Positions 11,925 to 22,911 of a stretch of DNA of 64,000 bases are shown here, in pieces. How positions within the stretch are numbered: the stretch's first letter is position 1; the number at the start of each line of letters is the position of its first letter. This stretch comes from Tricholoma matsutake. Lineage: Eukaryota; Basidiomycota; Agaricomycetes; Agaricales; Tricholomataceae. The DNA lies in assembly GCA_026075535.2 (NCBI GenBank), contig AP026548.1:3038001-3102000 (forward strand). The letters run 5' to 3'. Below the pieces are notes generated by a model that saw only the letters and a program-made list of their open reading frames with translations, had not been told where the DNA came from and did no database searches. A program made the translations under genes and the position numbers.

Positions 11925-12210
11925 CAGGGTTGCGTCCCCTCCCCCTCCCCCACACTTTGTGTGGGGAGGGATTTTTTTTGTACTTTTAATTATTTATTAG
12001 TATTGTGCCCCCCCTCCCCCGTTTTGCGTGGGGGAGGGATTTTTTTCTTCATGTTTTTACCTCCCCCCTCACATTTGGTGCGAGGGGTTAGCTTTTTATG
12101 TATATAAATAAAACTCCCTCTCGCATCTTGTGAGAGGGAGGATTTTTTGTTTATGTATATAATCACAATCATCCCCACTCCCTTGCATTCAATGTGAGGG
12201 ATGTGGTTAA
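11925..12210 (+). repeat. Array of five terminator-like hairpins
   Basis: Five GC-rich stem-loops (CCCC-rich arm, short TTTGTG/TTTTGC/CATTTGG-type loop, GGGG-rich arm), spaced about 50-70 bp. The first four are followed by T-rich tracts. The same five stem types in the same order recur at 39486-39745. Confidence 0.75.
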
Positions 12211-12251
12211 TTAAAAAAATTAGAGTGTCATGAATAAACATTATATTACTA

Positions 12252-12350
12252 ACTGATAATTCTCCTGTGGCTCAACTGGTTAAGCACACATGTTTGGTTT
12301 GTCATGTGATCACTCTACTCAAGATGTCTTGAGTTCAATCCTTACTCTGC
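12252..12350 (+). other. tRNA-like sequence, right arm of the composite element
   Basis: A-box-like TGGCTCAACTGGTTAAGC and B-box-like GAGTTCAATCC about 50 nt apart, which would leave room for a long variable arm. Nearly the same sequence sits at 39846-39930. Probably SINE-like rather than a functional tRNA. Confidence 0.55.
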
Positions 12351-12626
12351 ACAAATATATTTTGTAGGCACTTTGACAACTTAAGACTTGAAATTTGACT
12401 ATCCATTAGGGTATATACTCTAAGTTGAGCATCTGGAGTAACCAGAATCTGGTCGGAATAACCAAAATAACTGGACTCCAACCAGAATAGGTGGGGGAGG
12501 GTAAATTACAGGATCTGGGGTGGAACTGGGGATAGAGATCGGTAGATCAAAAGTGACATTAAAAAAAAATGTGGAGTGGCTAGGAGATCTCTACCATTGT
12601 TTCAACAACAGGAGTGGCCCATAACC

Positions 12627-12983
12627 TGTACAGAATCAATCCTAGAATACAAAGGTGTATACTCAGTACTTGTATAAGTGACTCTATTCAATGTGGACTG
12701 TACCTAGAATACAAAGGTGTACACTAAGGTACAGTAAGTAATCTGTAGCAACAGATTCAAGTTAATGCTCACCTCAGTACTTGTATAAGTGACTGAGGTG
12801 ACTGAATATCTATCTACCTATATATACATTCAGTTAAACAAAGAGATAATGGGAGAAAGGTATCTATGGGACATTTGTCCAAGCACATCAAAGGGATGCA
12901 CTAAGAATAGAGTGCACATCAAATGTACCAATCATGTGTGATAAATGTGCTGATCATGTGTGATCATGGTGTGAATCTCAACA
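12627..12983 (-). repeat. 357-bp Copia LTR (5' LTR of the minus-strand relic)
   Basis: TG...CA ends. The adjoining 12616-12626 reads GGTTATGGGCC on the minus strand, the half-tRNA-iMet type primer site. It matches 55574-55930 in inverted orientation over its whole length, with only a few differences. Internal repeats of CAGTACTTGTATAAGTGACT are shared with the 419-bp LTRs at 41868 and 47048, so the two families are related. Confidence 0.9.
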
Positions 12984-13149
12984 TACTTTACTAAAGAAGC
13001 AGTAGAATCATAAAGACTTTAACATTCAGTATTGAGCAACTTGTACAGACTTCTTCATACTAGATAGTTCCAAACCTCCTAAGTTCACTAGTCAGAAGGC
13101 ATTTCCTATATGGTATACCAAACTTGAAATAATATCTTACACTGATGGA

Positions 13150-14050
13150 TCTTCACCATGTTGCCATGTTTGTCATCCTGCTGAGGGGATGAGAAGAGTG
13201 GATGACATATATAACTACACTCACTACATCTAGCAGATTGTTAAGATGCATGACCTGAGGCTCAGTATTAGAACCATCATCAACTGGGTTTCTCTTCAAT
13301 TGATTGGAAGCTGTCTTGATATTGGCCATTGATATCATCCCCTCATCCAACTGATTAGCTGGGTATGTTCATGCATTGAGCCAGCCACAGTACATGGTCA
13401 GTATTTAATAAGAGCCAGCAGCTGAACTGCTTACATAGCCACTGAAGTTCTAAATTAGTCACTTATCTAATCCAGAAGATAATCACACACCTATAGAGAT
13501 GACATGGAGTTTTGACTCAAAAAAGAAAAATGGAAACCTGATGAAAATCAACATGAAGATTTCCACTCAGTGGAATATCATGTATGGAAAACATGCACCA
13601 GTGGGAGGTCTTGTGCTGTGCGAGAAACAAAATCGATAGAACAATGGAATTCAGTGCCACAAGCAAGCCGCTTGTTATAATAAATAGTTGCAGCCACTAT
13701 AGTATTTTTTTTGTCCTGTTTACCATGCTAAAAAGAATTTCCACAGGATTGCAAAACTACAGGAAAAAAACACATTTTAAAGTTTGTTTGTCCACTGGAC
13801 AGTTTTTTATGCATGACCACTGTAATGATTGTGAGACTGAGTGCCAAAAAGGCAAGGCCAATGCCTATCTGTATCTGGGAATTTCTTTGTCAATGGCCAT
13901 TTGAAGGTCCTGGTATAGTCATAACCAAACCTTTGTAGAAGGACTTGAACAAATAGAAAAAAAAACAGAGGGCTCATGAACACTACCAGCTTGCACTGTT
14001 TATATATTGGACACAATCTTGCCACCCCAAAGAAAAGGGTCTACCCACTA
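13150..14050 (-). pseudogene. Decayed multi-helix membrane protein, possibly DUF6534-like (left copy)
   Basis: Minus-strand frames show a hydrophobic helix (SPLFFFLFVQVLL, about 13950). The right copy keeps a clearer exon with ILQRLQLFIITRGLLVALNS followed by a second helix, and a C-terminal exon containing LNARTYP then NQLKRNPVDDGSN. That order (L-x-LYxIxTG-LL helix, splice, LNAR, polar tail) resembles the basidiomycete DUF6534 membrane family. Frames are not continuous. The family call is tentative; what is seen directly is a duplicated, broken, membrane-type gene. Confidence 0.35.
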
Positions 14051-14813
14051 GTAATGATAACTAGAGGTAAATATTGAGGTATCATTTTTGAAAAGGCAAA
14101 AGAAATGAGATGGGAGACTTACTGAAATAACCAGTTATAAAAAAGGTCTGTCACATGCTGAGAGACATGTATTCTGTAGGGTGATCATGCTTACTGCAAT
14201 TGCTGTAGCCCACTGACAGCTTTTATCCACTATGTAGTATGCAGTTAGTTGAGCAAAGGAAAAACAGCCTAACAGGTTATAAAATTACTGACAGATGTAG
14301 AGTCATGAAACAAAAAACAAAGTACTCCTGCATACTTAGAAGATCAATATTGTCACAGACAAGAGGCACCAAAAGGCAGACAAATAGATTGCTGCTGTAC
14401 TCAGGCCTAACACCACCAGTATGGTTCTGAATCAGATATACCAATAAATCTTGCAATTGACAATGAAAGTAAAACACACTTTGGGAATGGGTAATTGCTG
14501 TAATTCCCAAAATTTGACATCTGTTTGAAAAATAGTGTGATCTTGCTGGTCAGAGTGAAGCACAAGTAAGTAAATATAGTACCAAGTAGTACCGGGGAAT
14601 TTGCCAGTTTAGACATGTGATACCAGAATCCATGAGGCTGCAAACAAAGGCTCACCAAGTTTTTCTAATAGTAGGTGCATTTTACCCACATCAAAACTGC
14701 AACCTGGCTCACATCAGTGTGATTCCTCAGCTGTATGCATGTGATGACTTACAAAGAGGCAAAGATGCCATTTGTTATTGTTACTACAGGCATACTAGGT
14801 CCAGCCTTGGGAC

Positions 14814-16612
14814 TAGTGATGTACAGGGCTTGGCTCAGCTCAAAAGCCCAGGCTTGGGCTCAGCTTGACCAGGCTTAGGCTTGGATAGATCATGAGCTGA
14901 GCCCTAGTTAAGGGCTCAGGCTAGGCTCGGGCTGGGCTTTGTAGCAAAAATTAGGGCGGAATTGGTTTACAGACCCTCTACAGTACATTTTGCACAAATA
15001 TATCATCTTCATCATGATCGACAAATCCCTCATCATCAGCAAGATCAGTTGGGCTTTGTTCAGCAGCTACTGCAGCTGCATCCTCAGCTTGCTTTGCTAG
15101 AACTGCTTGTTGATGGGAGGAGAGTGTTGGCCAAGGGGGTGTTGGCACCCAAATCCCACACATCAGGTGAAGGGTCCAGAGGACCCACTAAAAAAAAATT
15201 TGACATTGAAGTTTTGAAAGGTCAGGTCATGTCTAGGGTGTTCTAGAGCTGCAAATTTGGCTCCAAAACATGTTCTGTCTCTTGGTTTCCCCACCCAATG
15301 CAGCAGATTCAGCCTCCAGCCCACACTCAGTGTTGTTCCTGACCTTCCCTAGTATATTATAATAATGCATTGGCATCATTGTACTGGAAATACCACCAAA
15401 CCTTGTCAATTCTTTGGTATTTAAATTGTTGGAATTTGGGTTTGCAAGTTGCATGATGCTGCCCCCTGTTATTTATTTTCTACAAGACTACATTTAGTTT
15501 TCTTAGGTTTCTCGTTATGGTTTGCAGTTGTGGTAGTCTGACACATGATCTGTTTGCCTCACGAGCTCACCAAGGCCAAACAAAAATATCTGATTGGGGT
15601 TGTCTCACCTTCGCGAGATTACCAAATAAGTAATAGGTGCACTGGTGTACTACTAGTAAATCAAGTGTAAATACCTGGCTGATAAGAGAGGAAGAATGGG
15701 AAAATTACAGAAGAGCCTTCAGTGCACAAGGTAGGATGACTGAGGGAGTTGATCACACAGGTCGCGAAACACCTCGTCCACTCATTGACTCGAGTTTGAC
15801 ATGCGTGTGACAGGCTGGTTGATGATTTTGATCCGGGGAGTTACCCAAAATAGGCTGACAGGTGATGGGAAACTACCATATATAGAAGGACGGGGAGGGG
15901 GGGTCCCGGATGGCCGCTTAAAAAAAATTATGAGTGGATGTCTAAAATTCGCGGCCTGTCACCCCCTTGGTGTTGGCACTGCTGAATTTGAGGTGTCGAG
16001 AAGCTTTCCCGACGCCATCAATAACCTTTTTGGGTGTTGTGCTGATAGACCGGTGTTTGTTGTTATTGAAGTCATGACAGCAGCAACAGAAGGAATCCAT
16101 TGGGCAAGACTTCCCTTTTCAAGATGGTTTGATGGTGGCTGAAGAACTGTATAGATCCATGATGGACAAAATCACAATTATTGAGCTGACTTGGAGCACA
16201 TAACACGAAGGTCGACACATCAATTTTTCAACATCAGAAAGCCATGGCTTCAGGGCTCGGCTCTGTAGAGATCCAACCTAACCGGTACACAATGAGCACA
16301 GTTTATTGTACAGTAGACTAAGGTATCTAATCTATGAAAGTATATATACTATAATGTTAACAATGGGGAGAGTGATAAAGGCTAAGGTATAAAGGGAGAA
16401 AGAGACAAGGGGAGAGATATGATCAAAGGGGAATATTAATAGATCAAAGGGGGCGCCTATTCACGGTGTAGATCTCAACAGGCTCAGGCTTCTAGAAATA
16501 CAAGCCGAGCCTTGAGCCCTACAAAGCCGTCAGTAAGGCCCGCCTCGGCTCAGGCTTCAAGGGCTCGGCAGCCCGGGCTTCAGGGCTTTGGGCCGAGCCT
16601 TGTACATCACTA
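14814..16612. mobile_element. 1799-bp hAT-type element present only in the left arm
   Basis: Inverted ends TAGTGATGTACARGGCTYGG. CTTGGGAC at 14806-14813 is duplicated at 16613-16620. The empty site is visible once, uninterrupted, at 53753-53760 in the right arm (reverse complement GTCCCAAG). Subterminal sequence is rich in GGCTTGGGCTC-type repeats. Minus-strand open stretches at 14978-15163 and 15233-15454 show no clear transposase motif, so I treat the copy as non-autonomous. 15540-16140 is much richer in CpG than the flanks. Confidence 0.9.
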
Positions 16613-16620
16613 CTTGGGAC

Positions 16621-18475
16621 ATAGTGATACCGAAGAGCCTTGGTTCCAAAGTTAAATGGATGATCTGGGTGGCAGAGAGCAGCAGTATGCATACATGGTA
16701 GAAATCAGAACACCTAAAGACAGTCAGCTCTTGTGAGGATCCCAAGTCCATGGGTTAAAGGATTACTACATACCCCAGTACAGCCCATCCATCGTAGAAC
16801 TTGAAGTGATATCCGTCATCGTGGCAATTGGTGAAGTCAACAGTGCAGAGTATTTCTATCAGTGCGATACCAGTACGTGTTTGGGACTCGCCTTTATGTA
16901 CATCTCAATGTCGCCTAATATTCTAGCACTGATTTCGGCATCTTCACATCGTTTCCAGGTCAGCCCACTGATCAGGAAGTTGGGACTTGCCTATATGGGC
17001 TATGTAGGCCTACATGGGTCTACATTCGTCCTGTGGGCAAGTCCATGCATTGACAGGTCACGGGTGACGGGACAGGGGACATTAGCATATCGTGATGAGC
17101 TAATGTTTTCGAACAAATTGCAGTACACATAACTACTTGAGATCTTTTCATGAGTTACACTACGACCGAAGGATCCCAAAAATATGATTCCACATCTACA
17201 GGGCCTCTTGATCATAAGTTGCTAACGTTATGTATAACCTCGAAAAGCGGCCGAGTCTCAGGTGCTGCAGACATCAGATCTATCGCAGTCGGAGTGTCTC
17301 GCCACAACAACGCCAGAAGGTTCGTTGCCGCGAGAGATGCTATGTCGCCCGAGAACCACCACGGAATTTCAAGTCTACCAAAAATAGCATAGGCTCGGAG
17401 ATACCTGTGAGATAGGTTGACGCATAGCAATTGGTGAAGCGATGACAAGGCACTGACTCGGCGACTAGGACGACATGTTGCTGTTGAAGCAGAAGAAAGG
17501 CAATTGATCTCGATGCTCGCCTGCATTGGTTTTCACTTGATCTTGACAAACAAGTTGTGTGGCCATAAGATCCTAACAGATAGTTGATTGATTCCGAGGG
17601 GAGAACAAGATCGTCAGCATGCTATGCTTCATTATGTAACAGAAGTACTTATTCCACAAAGCATCTTGTGTGAAATCTCTGGGAGATCCGAAGCTATTCA
17701 AGAGTTACAACAGGATCTTGGGGATCCTTGACTTTTTTTCCTGATGATCTGTTAGCGGAGCAATAGTCCTAGTAGCCCGATATTTGCAGTAGAAGACCGT
17801 TGTTCTATGTTCAGACAGACGGAGCTTCGCAACGATGCTGTCGAAAAAGTTCACTGGCATGCCATGCATAGCGACCTTCTTAGTAAGAGAGTTGTCGAAG
17901 AGTTAAACGTGACTCTGAGCAAACTCTGAGGTTAACGCATGATAATGGGTCGTCGGGTAGTTGGGAAGGAGAGTTGTAGATTATTCTGTTGTCGCAAGCT
18001 CTTATAGGTGCCAGTACCTTCAGCAACTTTTTAAGACCGCCAAGATATCCAACGGCAGAATGGTCTCAAGCTTAAGACAGACCACAGTTCGTGATCGTGC
18101 TATCTCGATCTCGCGCATAGTACCCCCCAAAGTAGTGGCAGAGTTACACGAATACCGCCTTGATCTAAGTTCGCCAGGTGTGAGGGATAGCTTTGCAGAC
18201 CAAAGAAACCCCTCCACTAACCATCTCGAAGATTAAGGCAGCGCTATGGAGTGGACGCCACGGTCTGGATAATCATTTATATATGAATAGAAAACCTGAG
18301 GTGGTCCATCAAATCTTTGCCGACCGGCTGTTCTGGAATCCGTGCGGAATGAGTGGTGCGCAGCGAGTAGAGGTTCAAGTATCGTGAGCTCGGATACACG
18401 AGTGTGTCGCATAGCCAAGCTACGTTTAGTAAGCGAAAAGTGGAGTACACCCGTTTCAGTTGTCGCCAAGTTGTC
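16621..18475 (-). pseudogene. Decayed gene of uncertain family (left copy), weak GMC oxidoreductase resemblance
   Basis: CpG-rich sequence with broken minus-strand frames. Near 18290-18330 the frame reads EQPVGKDLMDHLRFSI, which resembles the VG-x-NL-x-DH motif of GMC flavin oxidoreductases, and the upstream LLAAHH stretch would suit the preceding helix. I cannot find the FAD-binding N-terminus GxGxxG or the C-terminal His motif. Another frame (17212-17400) reads IPWWFSGDIASLAATNLLAL without a known match. Both inverted copies are equally broken. Confidence 0.25.
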
Positions 18476-19238
18476 GCCAAGGAGAAAAAAAAACGGTATC
18501 CTCCTTTTGGATGTAGAAATGCCTGATTAAGTACCTAAAAAGGAAATTTGGGGTCCTCAATGAGGTTGAAAGTTGCTCAGAATGGCCAGTTGCGCTGAAG
18601 AAAAATATCAGAAAAATAAAAATTTATTTGAATATTTTTCATCAAAGGCTGACCATTTTTACATCATCTATTAGAGGATACCCTCTTTTTTTCTGGTGCC
18701 GAGTACCCCTTGACGACAAAATGAAGGCAAAATGCAAGCGAAAATGACCATCTTTGCAAAATGGAGGGGCGTGCTCCATTTTGCAAAAATGATCATTTTT
18801 CGGTTCAACTCATTTTGAAGTTCATTTTTGAAAAATGGAAACAAATGAAAACTGAAAATAACATGAAAATGGCTACCGTGAACAACCCTATTATAATGTA
18901 CTAGTACTTAATAACAGCAAAATGATATGCGTGAGGCAGGGTAGGCAGCCTGGGAAGGGTAAGCAAGGTTTACGCCACCGCTTGCGACGGCACCTGGTAT
19001 GTTACATTTGAATAAATCTTCGCCCTCACTCTTTCCTGAAGTCGTTGTCCTTCCTCTGCTACGGAATTTAGGTTCACTTCATTATGACCTTGACTGTGGA
19101 AACCACCAATTATTTAGGTATAAGTGGTAGGTGAGGTATTCTGGTATATATTACTTCGGTGAAAATCCGCAAAAAGAAAACTGCACCAGCGAAAAGGAAA
19201 AAAAAACTGGTCACAATAAAAACAGGGCATGGGCGTCC
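18476..19238. other. Gene-free AT-rich stretch with a strong hairpin
   Basis: 18741-18766 and 18774-18799 are inverted copies (AAAATGAYCATYTTTGCAAA... arms) with a 7-nt loop, a fold-back of MITE type. The region then runs into the 3' flank of the conserved gene that ends at 19239. Confidence 0.5.
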
Positions 19239-21571
19239 TCAACGCACGCTGCGCCGCTCATCAACAACTTTCCACACCCATTTTAGCAGGACACTCTCTA
19301 GCATGTTCTCCCATCCATCGTCTTTCCTAGCAACCACCTTTGCATCAAAAACGACTGCGGGCTCAGCCGAGGGAACGCGCTGTGCTCGTGCAGGAGAGGA
19401 TATCCTGGCGCTCGAGGAGACTGATTGCACCGGCATCTGGATTGGGAGCATGTATCGCAGCTTTAATGCGCTTTGAGAGTAACATAAAGGTAAGCACCCT
19501 TGCATAACAGTGGGATTCGCACTGACCCAACCCAGAGTCGTAGATTATCAATCCTCCTGAACGTCCAGCCCTTCTTGCCACCTTCCGTTTTGCTGTTGGT
19601 AGTATCTCTTTCTGCCTGTTCCAGTGCGATGATATCATGTATGCCATCCTTGTTGACGTAGCCCCAGGGTTTTTTGGATTTCCGCACGCATGAGTTATAT
19701 GCTATGCAGAGCAGCTGTCCTGAAGAGAGAGACACGAGGAAACCTGTTCGTGCAGATGGCGGCTCTAGTGCTGGCAGAAGGTGTCCCGGAAGGAAGGCCG
19801 ACAAAATTGCATGAGCTCGACCTGATCCATGACCAGTCAATGTTGTGTATTTGTAGCAATAAGAAGCGAAATTTCTTCACCCAGATCATCATTGGCAAAG
19901 GCGTTCCTCTGGGCCCAATTTGGGAGCTCCTCGTCATCTAGGCTCTCCTCTGCCTCGTCTTCCTTAATATCGGCCATGCTCTCTGGTTCTTCGGTCAATG
20001 ATAAGCCATTCATCATATCCAACATTCCGGTCGACACTCTCCTCTTGCCCTCCGCACTGACATACAGTCCAGAGGTCCTTGCAGCATCCCCGGTGCTAAC
20101 TCGTCTCTCCTTCAACCTTGTCATTCCTCGATCTCCCCTCTCAACAACCTTCCGCCTCTCCCTCTCCCATCCTTTTTCTCTAGCTCCGTCGTCTTTCTTT
20201 CCGCCGAACAAGACCTGGTTGACAACATCCAAATAAGCCTCGACCATTTTCTTTTGCCTCGCCAGCTCGCCCAATGTCACGTCCTGACGATACAACCACC
20301 CGTTCCCCAAGACGAGTCTCTCATCCCAATGTTCTTTCTTTACCTTCTCTTCCTCCTCCGAAGAACTGCCATCTTCATCTTCCCATACAGGGACACTCCC
20401 ATGCCTTCCTTGTACCTGCATAAAGGTAATGGATGAGTCAGGATCGATACCGTAGGCCTCAAAATCCCCCGAATCTTCGTCCGCCAACTCAGCCAGTTGG
20501 CTATTTGGACTCGTTAGTTGCGAATGGGTGCCACCGCCACGCGACGTCCCGCCATCGCTCTGCGTGTCATACGCGTCATCGCTCAGGGGAAGCCGACAAT
20601 TCTCCTCCATCTCCCTCAACACGGTCAGAACCTCGACGGCATATCTTCTGATTAGGGTCAATGGATCAGGCTGCGTTGATGACGACGCAACCGCGTTTTG
20701 CTGAGGTTTTCCTGGACCAAGGTTGTGCGGCCGAAAATTTGCTCGTATCGTGCCAGCTGATTCATCTGGCAATGAGACAAGATAATTACGGATTGACCGA
20801 ATGGCTCGAGTAGTTATCTTCAACACGCCAAGAACATCCAACGATGCCCCTGTAGGTTTATCTGACGTTGGTTCCAACAGCCCTTGAGAGTTTTTCGCGG
20901 CCATTCCATCATCTAGATCCCATGCACTGGCTACCGCTGTAAGGTCATCTATTACGCCGGGTAGCAAGGATTCTGGATCTGTGTCGTAGGTTTTGATCTG
21001 TGGAGAAAATGCTGGAAGAGCGATTATCGGGACTTCCGTAGTTGGCGGTAGAACGAGTGGTGTACTGATGGATGGGCTTGCACGAACATGGTCCATTCCA
21101 CCGATCGCCGGAACGAGACCTTGATGCTGTTTGGAAAGCGGGCTTTTGAACGAGCAGTTAGCATGACGTAAGATACGAATACGGGATTAGCCCTTCGACA
21201 AGAAATGTAGGTGAAACCATGTATCGCAAAATGAGCTTCTCCATGTCCTAATCTCATGACATGTAGTTATCTTGCAATAAAGTTTCGAAGGACAGTGGAG
21301 AATGTGGACAGAAGACTTACTTCTGTTTCGCCGCGATCCCTGTCTTGGTAAAGTAGTGCTGTAGATGCTCGATGCTCCCGAGTGCCATTACACTATCGCG
21401 TTTGGCAGCACTCCGACTGAAGGGCTTCTGGGGCTTGTTTGAAGGGTTCATGGTTGGATTGAAAGTTTGACGACGCGTTCTCTTCGCGGAAGGCCCTGAA
21501 GAGTCAGGCGAACTGCCAGTCGAATCTGGAGTGAGCACAGGTGTTGTACTCGGAGAAGAATCGGAAGCCAT
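19239..21571 (-). CDS. Conserved basidiomycete protein of unknown function, four exons
   Basis: Exons by splice signals and frame: 21571-21321, 21142-19881, 19821-19527, 19470-19239 (2040 nt, 679 codons plus stop, fully open). Introns of 178, 59 and 56 nt have GTAAGT, GTGAAG and GTCAGT donors and AG acceptors; GCTAAC and TTGAC branch motifs are visible. The N-terminus is Ser/Thr-rich with a basic KRTRRQ stretch, followed by MALGSIEHLQHYFTKTG. The middle has LPGVIDDL, RSIRNYLVSLPDESAGTIRA and DERLVLGNGWLYRQDV; an acidic Ser/Glu tract lies at about residues 320-335. The C-terminus has SGQLLCIAYN...KPWGYVNKDGIHDI and FRRIDNLRLWVGALKLRYM, faintly like a calponin-homology fold. I recall such proteins as single-copy genes of agaricomycetes without assigned function. 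It is CpG-rich, unlike the repeats around it. Confidence 0.85.
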
Positions 21572-22060
21572 GGAAAACTAGTGTTAATGGAAGGCTGATA
21601 AAGGGATTGCAGATTTGTAACCACGACCAATGAATAGAGATCGTATGAGTGAGAGTCCGGAGAAACTGAATACTAGGATCTCAAAATACTATAGTCCGAT
21701 CAAATAATGTGTCGTCCTTCCCACAACAATTTATGGAGTTTAAAGTTTGTTTACCCAAGTCCAATGGCAAGAAATCTGATTGTGGCTCTCGTCCGCTTCC
21801 CTTAGCACCCCGGTCGACCCCCTCTAGCACTGCGTGCTCGCTCTTACGACTTTGCACGCACTGTCACCGTACTACACGCGACGACGATTCACGCTGAACC
21901 TTTAGTCTGGGCCACGTCATCTGCCACAACCCCCTATCGAGATGTGTGAGCCGCAGAGACATTGTTCCTGCTTCTCACTCTCTCCTAACATTGTCTCTCC
22001 ATGTATCTCTCTCATATTTTTGTACTTAAGTCTACACCTCGTTCCTCACATGACACTTAA
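21572..22060. promoter_or_regulatory. Upstream region of the conserved gene
   Basis: About 490 bp between the start codon of the minus-strand gene and the retroelement gag. It is CpG-rich from 21780 to 21910 and CT-rich toward 22030. It should contain the promoter, but I see no TATA box or motif that I would name. Confidence 0.3.
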
Positions 22061-22741
22061 GTGATGCGCATGCAGCCTGCTTCGGACAAACAGTTGCTCC
22101 GGAAGGGGATGGATCCACCACTTAAACTGACCCTGCAGGATTGTCTGAGGGACGCGGCACAGATAACCGGTCCTCGCAAAGGGCCCCTACGGTTGGACAT
22201 GGACCCAACATCCTCACAGGTAATCAAGATAGGGGGATATCACCTCCACTCGCACCTGGACAGAGCCAAGTTACCGATGAAGACCTCTTCAGGGCCAGTC
22301 TCATCTCAAAGATGGACGACCTTGTCGACTTCAGGAAAGAAAAAGCTTCGAGAATGGAGACCTTATATCAGATCTTACAAATCTTGCACAACGCAAAACT
22401 TGACGAACCGGCCAGAAAAGCCATCCTTGAGGAGTATACTCTCTACCATCATCGCAGCCCAACAGAAAGGAGCTGAACACCGAGGACTGCCAACCAAGAC
22501 CGAGGAGCATCAGAGGGCATGGACAAGACAAAATGAGCCAATTGAGTATGGGTGAAGCTGAGTGACTCTTACGAGGACTTTGCAAGGGGCTATTCTGCAA
22601 AAAGCGACAGTGGAGCCCTTCAGGCTTGGATGATGACTCTCAACCAGGAGGAGAAGGAGCATCTAATAAGAAGTGGGTCTACCAATCCCAGTTACCATGG
22701 TATGTCACAGAGGTCACAGCCGAAGGCAAGGTGGTCAACAA
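22061..22741 (+). pseudogene. Retroelement gag-like gene, 5' half
   Basis: The frame opening at 22141 contains DLFRASLISKMDDLVDFRKEK and LHNAKLDEPARKAIL. Another frame continues with LSDSYEDFARGYSAKSDSG and the stretch up to the hAT insertion at 22741. After the insertion the same gene resumes at 29741. In agaricomycetes, proteins of this type precede retroelement pol genes and end in a CCCH finger. Frame changes show it was already broken or has broken since. Confidence 0.55.
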
Positions 22742-22911
22742 TAGGGTTGCGTGTAAAAGTGGTAGGTAAATTACACTGACTTTTTCACACATGTAAATTA
22801 CAGTAATTTACCACTTTTTTACATAGCGTGGAAATGGGCAGGTAAAAAATGTAAAATAGTCCTTCGGTGGTTGCCAGCAACTGTATAGCTGTCTGATGTA
22901 ATGCTGATGGT

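Larger units (their letters stand above)
10545..12511. mobile_element. 1967-bp composite TIR element with tRNA-like and intron-like modules
   Basis: The ends are inverted repeats of about 40 bp sharing CTCCCCCACCTATTCTGG. The flanking GATCTGGGG (10536-10544) is repeated at 12512-12520, and removing the element restores the Copia leader seen uninterrupted at 56740-56770. Inside, in order: AATTCTGGAAT-type microrepeats, a minus-strand tRNA-like sequence, CCA-rich DNA, a palindrome plus intron-like module, a tandem CTCGTGGGG repeat, five GC hairpins each followed by T-runs, a plus-strand tRNA-like sequence, and the right TIR. No transposase. Superfamily unclear: a 9-bp duplication suggests Mutator-like, but hAT or KDZ cannot be excluded. 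Confidence 0.75.
12984..18475 (+). repeat. Left arm of a large inverted duplication
   Basis: Apart from 14814-16612, this stretch is found in reverse complement at 51905-55573 with very high identity. The inner boundary is sharp: homology stops at 18475 and 51905. Outward, homology continues through the Copia LTR into leader and gag (left 10385, right 56902). Both copies hold the same decayed genes, so the duplication copied already old DNA or both copies decayed in parallel. Confidence 0.9.

Noticed and set aside
11234..11955. Long open frames on both strands (up to 155 codons)
   Set aside because: They translate the tandem CTCGTGGGG repeat and T-rich module; Trp/Gly and His/Pro periodicity only, in all frames alike.
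10536..12520. Assigning the composite element to hAT
   Set aside because: The duplication is 9 bp and the ends do not start with TAG/CAG like the other hAT-type elements here; superfamily left open.
12984..18475. Inverted duplication as a pure assembly artefact
   Set aside because: The arms differ by separate insertions with their own target duplications (14814-16612 left, 55971-56676 right) and by scattered point differences.
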